The notes beneath the pieces are model-generated. The model saw nothing but the letters and a program-made list of their open reading frames with translations, had not been told where the DNA came from and ran no database searches. Positions 43,301 through 50,672 of a stretch of DNA of 64,000 nucleotides are shown piece by piece. The position numbers were made by a program, and so were the translations under genes. This stretch comes from JANMDU01 sp031418715 (GTDB taxonomy: Bacteria > Pseudomonadota > Gammaproteobacteria > Burkholderiales > Burkholderiaceae_C), in contig JANOJL010000060.1 of assembly GCA_031418715.1 (NCBI GenBank), forward strand, positions 80,494-144,493, in the 5' to 3' direction. The stretch's first letter is position 1; every line of letters begins with the position of its first letter.

Positions 43301-46300
43301 TCAGCACCCGCCGCTGAGCCAGTACTTGCTGTTGACATGCTGTCTGAGAGCCTTTTGGCAGCGCAAGCGCCCACTCAGCCAGAAGCCGATTTCGAGATCA
43401 GCTCGCTTGATCTCATCGCTTTCGAAAATCTGTCGTCTGCTGCACCTGTTAAAGCCAGTGTGGCCGCCTTTGGCGCCACCGCATTGGCCACAACTGTTCA
43501 AACCTTACCGCAATCTTTGCCTTTGGCAGCAGCACAAGCGCATGCAGATTTCACAGGCATGGCGACGCAGCCCATGCCTATATCCACGCATACTCAGCCC
43601 AGCAACTTGGGTATCGATTTGGGAGCTAGTCCTTCTGATTCAGCTGACATCGCCGAGACCTCTGCCAATTGGTGGGCGCCTAGCACAGCCACAGCCGCAG
43701 GCGCAGCAGGTATCGCAGGCACATTAGCCGCAGCCGCAGTTGCCCAGACGGCAAGCGTATCCCCCAATATGGGCGCTTACGCCGCTGAAGAGCAATTCAA
43801 AGCCGTGGGTTCACTGCGCGTGAGCCTGCCTTTGTACAACGTATATCTCAACGAGGCCGACGAATGGTCTCGCCGCTTGGCCAATGGCTTGGCTGAATGG
43901 GCGATGGAGCCGCATGCCAAAGTGCCCAACGATTCCGTGGCCTTTGCGCATTCGCTAGCGGGTAGTTCAGCCACGGTGGGGTTTTCAGCCCTGTCTAGCT
44001 TGGCGCGTTCGCTTGAAAACACGCTGGTTCATATGCAACGCATTGAAGAAGACGGTGAATACGATCCGCATACGCATGCCAGCTTGTTTGTGAATGCTGC
44101 GGAGGAAATTCGCCACCTGCTCCACCAATTTGCTGCAGGCATTTTGAAAGACAGCTTGCCGAAACTGGAAGCGGACCTGGCGCATTGCATGCAAGCGCCC
44201 TTCCCTGAGGCAGAAACTACCCTCACAGATGAAGCAGCTGCCAGCGAGCTGTTTTTTGAATCAAATGAGCCGATACCCGTTATAGAAACTGAGCCTGTTG
44301 CTATTGAATCGATAGCAAATGAATCACCTCTAGAAGTGACGGCATCACCCGTTGTTGAGCCAACTGCATCGCCCGAACCTGTGGTCAGTTGGGCCACGCC
44401 AAAGATTTTGGCGCCCGCAGCGGCAGTGCTTGCATCGGCTGCTTTGGCAGCCGTCGTTGCTGAACCTGCTGTTGAAATCAAGCCCGAGTCTGCTGCGCCG
44501 CCCGCTTCAGCACCCGAAGTCATCGCCGAGAAAGAGATTGTGGTTGTGGCTGCTGCTGCACCGATGAAGCCACTCGTCACCGCCACATTGACCGAAGCGC
44601 CCGTCTTAGCCGTGCGCAGCCGTCAAATCGGGCAAGACGAGTTGGACGATGAGATTGACGTGCAAGATGCGCTCGATCCTGACTTGTTTGAGATTTTTGA
44701 AGAAGAAGCGCAAGAGATCTTCCCTGCCATGGCCTTGGCTTTGCGCCAATGGTCTGCTCGCCCTGACAACATGAGCGCGCGCGGCGAAGTGCTGCGCGGC
44801 CTGCACACCTTGAAGGGCAGCGCCCGCTTAGCTGGCGCAATGCGTTTGGGTGAAATGTCTCACCGCATGGAATCCAACGTCGAGACGATTCCTCACGAGG
44901 GTGCTCAGTCGGCAGATATTGAAGCGTTGATGGCGCAGCTCGACGGCATGCAATACAACTTTGATGTGCTGCGCAATCCGGCTCTGGCTGCGGCTGAATC
45001 AACGCAATCTGTGAAAGCTTCAACTGCTGACAACAGCGTTACTTTAGATGCTGCAAGTACACCCCTAGCACCCGTGACCCCACTGCCCGTGGCAGCGGCG
45101 GCTGGTATCGTTGCACCCGCCGCGATGCGCAGCGCACCCGGCCAAACCGTGCGTGTACGTGCCCAGTTGCTGGATCGCTTGATGAATCAAGCAGGCGAGG
45201 TGATGATCACCCGCGCTCGTTTGGAAGCTGAGCTCTCGCAGCTGCGTGGCTCGCTTACCGATCTGGGTAGCAACTTGGAAAAACTGCGCTCGCAACTGCG
45301 CGAGTTGGATGTGCAAGCTGAATCGCAAATGCAAACCCGCTTGCAGCAGAGCAAGGAAACCGAAGAATCCTTCGACCCCTTAGAGTTTGACCGTTACACC
45401 CGCGTGCAAGAGCTCACCCGGATGATGGCCGAGTCCGTCAACGACGTGGCCACGGTGCAGCGCAACATTCAGCGCACGATTGAATCGACCGAAGACGATT
45501 TGGTCATGCAAGCGCGCCAAACCCGCGATTTGCAGCGCGATTTGCTGCGCACACGCATGGTGGAGTTTGAAGGCATCTCCGAGCGCTTGTACCGCGTGGT
45601 ACGCCAAGCGGGCAAAGACGCTGGCAAACAGGTCAAGCTAGATATCTTGGGCGGCACGATCGAGATGGATCGCGGCGTGCTAGATCGCATGACGCCCGCT
45701 TTCGAGCATTTGCTGCGCAACTGCGTGGCGCACGGCATTGAATCTGCCGAAGCGCGCACAGCCGCAGGCAAAAATACCAGCGGTGAAATCGTGATTACCT
45801 TGCACCAAGAGGGCAATGACGTTTCTATTGAATTCCGCGACGACGGCGCTGGCCTGAATATCGCCCGCATCCGCGAAAAAGCTATTCTTCAAGGCTTGCT
45901 TGGCCACGATGCTGCGCTGGCTGACAACGATGCCGCCAACCTGATCTTCACGCCCGGCTTCTCAACAGCAACCTCCGTGACTGAACTCTCAGGCCGTGGC
46001 GTGGGCATGGACGTGGTGCGCTCTGAAGTGGTCGCGCTCGGTGGCCGCATTGAAACGGCCACCTCCGCAGGCCAAGGCACCAGCTTCAAACTTGTTTTGC
46101 CACTGACAACTGCCGTGACGCAGGTGGTGATGTTGCGCATTGGCCAACTAGCTATCGGCGTGCCAGCCAACTTGATTGAAACCGTGCGCCGCGCCACGCA
46201 GAAAGAGTTGCAATCGGCCTACAACAGCGGCACCTACGAATTCGCCGGTGAAAATTTGCCGTTCTTCTGGGCTGGCGCTCTTTTGCAGCACTCATCTGCC

Positions 46301-47074
46301 AGCAGCGAGCCTGCCACCAAAACCTTGCCGATCGCCGTCTTCCGCTCTGCTGCGCAGCGCGTCGTGATGCACATCGATGAAGTACTGGGCAACCAAGAGG
46401 TGGTGGTGAAAAACTTAGGGCCTCAGCTCTCGCGCTTGCCGGGGCTGGCGGGCATGACGGTGATGACTTCGGGTGCAGTTGCGCTGATTTACAACCCAGT
46501 GGCCTTGGCCACGGTGTATGGTCAACAAGCGCGCGCCATGAGCTTTGATCCTGCGCAGCCGCATGCGCTGGAATCGCAATCTCAAATGGGCGCTGTGCAA
46601 GACGTCGCAGATGCCGTGCCGCGCGAATTGTCTGGTGATGCACAGCCGGTCGTGCCGCTCGTGCCAGCCAATCCGGCCTCGATCTCCGCGCCCACCGTGC
46701 CAATGGTGCTTGTGGTGGACGATTCCATCACCGTGCGCCGTGTCACGCAGCGCCTGCTGCAACGCGAAGGCTATCGCGTCACCATGGCTGCCGACGGCTT
46801 GCAGGCGCTCGAGCGATTGGCCGAAGAGCTGCCATCGGTGATCTTGTCAGACATCGAAATGCCCCGCATGGACGGCTTTGATCTGCTGCGCAACGTGCGC
46901 GGCGATGCCAAGCTCAAACACCTGCCCACCATCATGATCACCTCACGTATCGCTGAAAAGCACCGTGAGTATGCTTTCGAGCTGGGCGCGAACCATTATT
47001 TGGGCAAGCCGTACAACGAAGAAGAGCTACTGAGCTTGATTCGCCGCTATGCAAGGGAAGAAGCGACGGTTTGA
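40304..47074 (+). CDS. pilL: PilL/ChpA-type hybrid histidine kinase-response regulator
   Basis: 2256 residues. Order: FimL-like N-terminal region (about 1-600); Hpt1 with His687 (FHTLKGSSRMVG); a long Ala/Pro/Val-rich linker; a degenerate Hpt with His1216 (AHSLAGSSATVG); a second linker; Hpt3 with His1501 (LHTLKGSARLAG); dimerisation (RLMNQAGEVMITRARL); CheA-type ATPase with HLLRNCVAHGIES near 1805; CheW domain; C-terminal receiver with Asp2183 (SDIEMPRMDG). It phosphorylates PilG/PilH to steer twitching. A copy of the dispersed repeat encodes residues about 1322-1338 in the second linker. A terminator follows. Confidence 0.95.
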   Translation: MANSPNTPTGSAIDIGVNDLGPLAWVLDELRKSLDSATKALKRYVRDAELAKGSDLNAADASQLRIARQQLHQSVGALEMVGFTSPASMLRGMEGAVQKFVVKPELCTDAAAAKVERASFALLGYLEALLIGKSPSAVELFSQYAEVQELAGATRVHPADLWAVPWKWRDLEDTGVPALEMDAAFRARFDKSALMVVKAADKGACAELAQLSAGLAGQTGQSVDTNFRTFWRIAAGAMEALATGSLMADLHYKRTVSRVLIQLSTHFKGDLNVPERLAQDLLFFCAQATPKGMTPLLGEVRMVYGLANYIPVDYSKSFYGQFDPTLLVQARKRIGQLKESWSSFTAGELSKAKPVQDQMSLLIDSIGKLLPNTGQSLASALSEVIDSTARQQKPPEATLGMEVATAILYLEASFEDFDPEDKQQSSRMGHLAQRVQMARGGAAGQPLESWMEELYRRVSDRQTMGSVVGELKLTLGELEKLMDAYFRDPLDKVLLSDVPGKLNQMRGVLAVLGLDQASQAVQRMRDSIEQILVTEIDVERARATGTFDKLANNLGALGFLIDMLSYQPVLAKKLFVFDEVEGELKPLMGRTLPAEPEAPADPAALDFNPEATIPLTTATALAGGVAAVATAPSAPVIVDAGDVDPELLEIFLEEAREVAGNGLVATQALVVEPNNIGEMTTLRRAFHTLKGSSRMVGLNVFGEAAWSMEQVMNSWLADQKPASPELCKLSTQALQAHQVWIEEIATGGGKHRTAAPFRISADALRMNGQLQPIVLEAASSSPAAAQAEPADDMLSLDLASFSLAVPAVAAIAAVELPELELPDLQVADLVAPELPALPEISAIATPAVVAPVQTAQDFALHLGDLDQAFAPSDEPPMLAPEPFVTIATPAVAPIAPPAAVEAPVASAPELAFDIADFNFNVSLNEPASVVVALDELPAAATSLTADLGSEIDWSEATQIIAPVVSAPEAVSEEASASEQEALITADELAAFERAMMEMDSAPAAEPVLAVDMLSESLLAAQAPTQPEADFEISSLDLIAFENLSSAAPVKASVAAFGATALATTVQTLPQSLPLAAAQAHADFTGMATQPMPISTHTQPSNLGIDLGASPSDSADIAETSANWWAPSTATAAGAAGIAGTLAAAAVAQTASVSPNMGAYAAEEQFKAVGSLRVSLPLYNVYLNEADEWSRRLANGLAEWAMEPHAKVPNDSVAFAHSLAGSSATVGFSALSSLARSLENTLVHMQRIEEDGEYDPHTHASLFVNAAEEIRHLLHQFAAGILKDSLPKLEADLAHCMQAPFPEAETTLTDEAAASELFFESNEPIPVIETEPVAIESIANESPLEVTASPVVEPTASPEPVVSWATPKILAPAAAVLASAALAAVVAEPAVEIKPESAAPPASAPEVIAEKEIVVVAAAAPMKPLVTATLTEAPVLAVRSRQIGQDELDDEIDVQDALDPDLFEIFEEEAQEIFPAMALALRQWSARPDNMSARGEVLRGLHTLKGSARLAGAMRLGEMSHRMESNVETIPHEGAQSADIEALMAQLDGMQYNFDVLRNPALAAAESTQSVKASTADNSVTLDAASTPLAPVTPLPVAAAAGIVAPAAMRSAPGQTVRVRAQLLDRLMNQAGEVMITRARLEAELSQLRGSLTDLGSNLEKLRSQLRELDVQAESQMQTRLQQSKETEESFDPLEFDRYTRVQELTRMMAESVNDVATVQRNIQRTIESTEDDLVMQARQTRDLQRDLLRTRMVEFEGISERLYRVVRQAGKDAGKQVKLDILGGTIEMDRGVLDRMTPAFEHLLRNCVAHGIESAEARTAAGKNTSGEIVITLHQEGNDVSIEFRDDGAGLNIARIREKAILQGLLGHDAALADNDAANLIFTPGFSTATSVTELSGRGVGMDVVRSEVVALGGRIETATSAGQGTSFKLVLPLTTAVTQVVMLRIGQLAIGVPANLIETVRRATQKELQSAYNSGTYEFAGENLPFFWAGALLQHSSASSEPATKTLPIAVFRSAAQRVVMHIDEVLGNQEVVVKNLGPQLSRLPGLAGMTVMTSGAVALIYNPVALATVYGQQARAMSFDPAQPHALESQSQMGAVQDVADAVPRELSGDAQPVVPLVPANPASISAPTVPMVLVVDDSITVRRVTQRLLQREGYRVTMAADGLQALERLAEELPSVILSDIEMPRMDGFDLLRNVRGDAKLKHLPTIMITSRIAEKHREYAFELGANHYLGKPYNEEELLSLIRRYAREEATV
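44267..44317 (+). repeat. dispersed repeat, copy inside pilL
   Basis: GAGCCGATACCCGTTATAGA, then GTTGCTATTGAATCGATAGC. It is read PVIETEPVAIESIAN, in the same frame as the copies in the M48 protease, within a low-complexity linker. Confidence 0.75.
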
Positions 47075-47093
47075 GGCTACGATGATCCCATTG

Positions 47094-47122
47094 AAAAACG
47101 CCTACTTTTGTAGGCGTTTTTT
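47094..47122 (+). terminator. terminator of the pil operon
   Basis: AAAAACGCCTAC-TTTT-GTAGGCGTTTTTTC, about 20 bases after the pilL stop. The symmetry would also work on the other strand. Confidence 0.92.
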
Positions 47123-47378
47123 CTTGGCGGGAGCGATGATACGAAGAACCAAGTGAAATCGTTGATCTAAGAAAAAACGCCTGCCCTCATCTGAGGCGCA
47201 GGCGTTAAGTGAGAAGAAGCAAACCGGGACAGCTTCTAGAGCGGCTCAGGCTGGGCGGCTAACGTAAAACGCGAAGCTCGACCCGGCTGAAACCAACCCT
47301 CTGACGAACATGTCACCAAACACAACTATGACATCAGTCGAACCATACTGCGCTGCTGTTCCGGCGACTTGGGCAACG
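47123..47378. other. intergenic stretch between convergent pilL and lipoprotein genes
   Basis: Contains the minus-strand terminator at 47172-47206. Nothing else recognisable: no open frame of interest and no RNA gene seen. Confidence 0.6.
47172..47206 (-). terminator. terminator of the lipoprotein gene
   Basis: On the minus strand AACGCCTGC...GCAGGCGTT forms the stem, with a 13-base loop, then TTTT. It lies about 170 bases beyond the stop of the gene. Confidence 0.8.
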
Positions 47379-48284
47379 CTAATCTAAATAGATACACGAC
47401 ACCGACACATTGTTCAGCTCATTGCCAGCCAGGCCTTCGAGCGTCGTTTGGTTGTTTTCACCAACGTTGAATACGCAGGAAATCCATGCGGCGCTCGTCC
47501 CCTGTATCTCGATAGTGTATTCAGTACCCGGCCGCAGGGTGCCAAGCCTGAAATTCTCAACGTTGCCGCCAGATCGGCCAAAATCCGCACCAGCGGTGAA
47601 TACAACATCGACTGTGTCACCTTCGAACAAGCCTGTGACGGTGAGATTAACGTTTATTTGGCACTCCACCACCACACCGATGATGTTGCCATCTACCGTC
47701 ATGCTGGATGCCATTTGGTCGATGGTGCAAGTGTGACCCTCGGACTGGGCGCTGGTGCTCAGGCTCAAAGTGGCACCTCGGGGAACGGCTGCAAACAGGG
47801 TTTGGGTGCCGTTGGTGCTAAAGCTGGCGGTTTGGCCAGAGTTAGCCTCCGAAATCGTGAAGGATCTATCCCCCCTCAAACCGCTGATATTGCCGCTGAC
47901 GCTAACGGTATTGTTGGCGCAGGTCACCGCCACATTGGCGATGCTGGCAGCGGCTACTGTGCCGCTGGCATTGGTGATGCTACAAGTTTGACCGCTAGGC
48001 TGGGCGCTGACGCGTAGGCTATAAGTGGCGCCTTGGGGCACGCTGGCGATCAAAGTTTGGGTGCCGTTGGTGCTGAAGGTGGCGGTTCGGCCGGAGTTGG
48101 TTTCTAAAAACGTGACGGACTGACCCGTTGCCAAGCCGCTGATGGTGCCGCTGACGCTAACGGTGACCAATGGCGTGTTTGTATCGTTTCCGCCGCAAGC
48201 CACCAGCGCAGCGCTCACGCCCAGTGCGCCAGCTAGAAGCCATGCGCGGCGTATTAAATGGGTGTATGTTGAGAAGAGTTTCAT
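47379..48284 (-). CDS. repeat-domain lipoprotein
   Basis: 301 residues from the ATG at 48284; no good Shine-Dalgarno is seen, and a start at 48314 is possible. A signal peptide ends in a lipobox (SAALVACGGN), so the Cys is acylated and the protein is exported. The mature part has three related beta domains of about 85 residues, each opening with V-S-V-S/T-G-x-I-S-G-L and carrying paired cysteines; domains 1 and 2 share SFSTNGTQTLxAxVPxGAT and are nearly identical in DNA. I know no named function; surface adhesion or carbohydrate binding are only possibilities. Confidence 0.82.
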   Translation of the reverse strand: MKLFSTYTHLIRRAWLLAGALGVSAALVACGGNDTNTPLVTVSVSGTISGLATGQSVTFLETNSGRTATFSTNGTQTLIASVPQGATYSLRVSAQPSGQTCSITNASGTVAAASIANVAVTCANNTVSVSGNISGLRGDRSFTISEANSGQTASFSTNGTQTLFAAVPRGATLSLSTSAQSEGHTCTIDQMASSMTVDGNIIGVVVECQINVNLTVTGLFEGDTVDVVFTAGADFGRSGGNVENFRLGTLRPGTEYTIEIQGTSAAWISCVFNVGENNQTTLEGLAGNELNNVSVSCIYLD

Positions 48285-48540
48285 GGTGGGAAAAGGAGGA
48301 TGTGAAAAAAACATGCTGAGACAATACTTGCATGTACTTCACAGTGTAAGCGCGGCCAACTTCTTGCCCTACGTGACTTGGCTTTTATTTTGATGCCAAA
48401 ACAAACAATGCAGGCATGCAACGAAGAAATTTGAATTCTTTGGTATTCATGCTCACGAAAAATGAGCACTTATAGGGATCTAGCAACTGCTCAAACTGTA
48501 GCAAGGCGGCAACGAGCTACTCTGCCTTTCTTCATTCCGA

Positions 48541-49011
48541 TCAGCCTAGACCAGCAAACCCATTCTGCCGCCAAGCCTCAAACACACTCACGGCGACAGC
48601 ATTCGATAAATTCAAGCTGCGCTGCCCCTCGCGCATGGGTAGGCGCAGGCGCTGCTCGGGCGGGAAGCTCTCTCGCATTTCAGTTGGCAGCCCGGCTGTT
48701 TCTTGGCCAAAGAGTAGCCAATCGGCGGGTAAAAAGCTTTGCTCGAACGCGCTGTGGCTGCCCCGTGTGGTGAAGGCGAAGATGCGGCTGGGATTGGGCT
48801 GGCAAGTGGCCAAAAAGGTCGCCCAATTGGCGTGGCGTGAGAGGCTGGCGTATTCGTGGTAGTCCAGCCCGGCGCGGCGCATGTGTTTGTCGTCAAAATT
48901 AAAGCCTAGCGGCTCAATCAGATGCAGGGCGCAGCCGGTGTTGGCGCACAGGCGGATCACATTGCCAGTGTTGGGCGGGATTTCGGGTTGGAAGAGGATG
49001 ACGTTGAACAT
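48541..49011 (-). CDS. trmL: tRNA (cytidine(34)-2'-O)-methyltransferase TrmL
   Basis: 156 residues, a minimal SPOUT (SpoU) methyltransferase with a trefoil knot. FNVILFQPEIPPNTGNVIRL is the hallmark N-terminus, LLFGQETAGLP the SAM-binding loop, and RLPMREGQRSLNLSNAVAVS the C-terminal knot. It methylates the wobble base of tRNA-Leu isoacceptors. It is divergent from murJ. Confidence 0.95.
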   Translation of the reverse strand: MFNVILFQPEIPPNTGNVIRLCANTGCALHLIEPLGFNFDDKHMRRAGLDYHEYASLSRHANWATFLATCQPNPSRIFAFTTRGSHSAFEQSFLPADWLLFGQETAGLPTEMRESFPPEQRLRLPMREGQRSLNLSNAVAVSVFEAWRQNGFAGLG

Positions 49012-49087
49012 GGCTAGATTGTCTCGCAGGAAGCTTGCCGGATGGGCCGCAAGGCACAGGTAAACTCAAGGCAATTGCCGCCATACG

Positions 49088-50653
49088 ATGTCTCTCTTCA
49101 AATCCGCCTCCCTCGTCTCCGCCTGGACACTTGTTTCGCGCATCACGGGATTAGCGCGCGAGCTGGTGGTGGCGGCGATGTTTGGGGCTTCTGCGATGAC
49201 GGATGCGTTCAACGTTGCCTTTCGCATTCCGAATCTGCTGCGCAGGCTGTTTGCCGAGGGCGCATTCAGCCAAGCCTTCGTGCCCGTGCTGGCGGCGAGT
49301 AAAGAAAAAAATGGCGATGAGGCGACGAAACTGCTGGTGGATCAAGTCGGTACGGTGTTGCTTTGGGCGCTCATCATCACTTGCGTGATCGGCGTGGCGG
49401 CTGCGCCGCTCTTGGTCTTTGCGATGGCCAGCGGCTTACAGCAAACACCGCGCGTGTTTGAGGCCTCTGTGCTGATGACGCGCTTTATGTTTCCCTACAT
49501 CGCCTTCATGTCGCTGGTGGCGCTGTGCTCCAGTGTGCTGAATACGTGGAAGAAATTTGCTGTGCCAGCGGCCACGCCGGTGCTCTTGAATGTAGCGATG
49601 GTTGTGGCGGCTTGGCTGCTCGCGCCGCAATTGAAGATGCGCGGCATCGAGCCGATTTACTCGCTGGCGGCGGGTGTGATGATCGGCGGAGTGTTGCAGT
49701 TGGGCATGCAACTCTTGGCTTTGAAGAAGCTGGGCTTGACGCCCAGTTTTAAGCTCAATCCGGCTCTCGCAGTTACATTCATTGCGCAGCCTGCTATCAA
49801 AAACATACTGACTCTGATGCTGCCTGCGCTGCTGGGCGTGAGCGTGGCGCAGATCTCCTTGGTGATCAACACGCAAATCGCTTCGCATTTGGCCACCGGC
49901 TCGGTGAGCTGGCTGAGCTTTGCGGATCGCCTGATGGAGTTTCCCACTGCGATGCTGGGCGTGGCTTTAGGTGTGGTGTTGATGCCGCAATTGGCAGCGG
50001 CCAAGGCCAGTGATGACACAGAGAAATTTTCTTCGATGATTGATTGGGGGCTGCGCTTGGTGGTGTTGCTGGCGGTGCCTGCGGCGGTGGCGCTGTTGTG
50101 TTTTTCAAAGCCCATGGTGGCGGTTTTATATCACTATGGCGCGTTCAAGGGCACAGATGTGCAACAGGTATCGCTCGCGCTGATGGGCTATGGCAGCGGC
50201 TTGCTGGGCATTGTGGCCATCAAGGTGCTCGCGCCCGCTTACTACGCGCGGCAAGACATCCGCACGCCCGTGAAAATCGCCATCGTCGTGTTAATTTTTA
50301 CGCAAGTGTTGAACTTCTTTTTCGTCCCCCATCTCTTGCATGCAGGGCTGGCGCTGTCGATCGGTTTGGGGGCGATGCTCAATGCTGGATGGCTCTTGAC
50401 GGGCTTGCTGCGCAGCAAAATTTATGTGCCCAGCAAAGGCTGGGGCGTGTTTGGATTGCAGGTGATCGCAGCGAGCAGCTTGCTGGCGGTATTTCTACTC
50501 TGGAGTTCGCAGGCTGTGAATTGGGTCGAGATGCAGCCAGAGTTTATGAAGCGAATTGGGCTATTCGCCGTTGTATTATCTGCCTCAGGTGCTATCTATT
50601 TCGGAGCATGCTGGGCTGCTGGTTTGAAAGTTCGTGCGCTACTGCGCCGATGA
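49088..50653 (+). CDS. murJ: lipid II flippase MurJ
   Basis: 521 residues with about fourteen membrane spans. SLFKSASLVSAWTLVSRITG, FNVAFRIPNLLRRLFAEGAF, FVPVLA and the ARQDIRTPVKIA segment are the MurJ/MviN markers, including the functional Arg residues in the first helices. It flips lipid II to the periplasm for peptidoglycan synthesis. Near the C-terminus (residues about 492-505) the sequence matches a diverged copy of the dispersed repeat. Confidence 0.96.
   Translation: MSLFKSASLVSAWTLVSRITGLARELVVAAMFGASAMTDAFNVAFRIPNLLRRLFAEGAFSQAFVPVLAASKEKNGDEATKLLVDQVGTVLLWALIITCVIGVAAAPLLVFAMASGLQQTPRVFEASVLMTRFMFPYIAFMSLVALCSSVLNTWKKFAVPAATPVLLNVAMVVAAWLLAPQLKMRGIEPIYSLAAGVMIGGVLQLGMQLLALKKLGLTPSFKLNPALAVTFIAQPAIKNILTLMLPALLGVSVAQISLVINTQIASHLATGSVSWLSFADRLMEFPTAMLGVALGVVLMPQLAAAKASDDTEKFSSMIDWGLRLVVLLAVPAAVALLCFSKPMVAVLYHYGAFKGTDVQQVSLALMGYGSGLLGIVAIKVLAPAYYARQDIRTPVKIAIVVLIFTQVLNFFFVPHLLHAGLALSIGLGAMLNAGWLLTGLLRSKIYVPSKGWGVFGLQVIAASSLLAVFLLWSSQAVNWVEMQPEFMKRIGLFAVVLSASGAIYFGACWAAGLKVRALLRR
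50563..50603 (+). repeat. dispersed repeat, diverged copy inside murJ
   Basis: GCCGTTGTATTATCTGCCTC, then GGTGCTATCTATTTCGGAGC. It is closest to the earP copy (CCGTTATATTATCTGC...), and is read AVVLSASGAIYFG in the same frame as the other plus-orientation copies. Confidence 0.5.
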
Positions 50654-50672
50654 GCAAGAAGGCAAATCGTTG

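Noticed and set aside
47410..48017. Plus-strand frames opposite the lipoprotein gene
   Set aside because: The minus strand has a signal peptide, lipobox and repeated domains; the plus frames have none.
48451..48467. GCTCA...TGAGC hairpin near the trmL end
   Set aside because: No T tract on either strand, so it is not a convincing terminator.
49780..49815. TGCTATC-like string inside murJ
   Set aside because: Only one arm is present and the peptide fits the native MurJ core.
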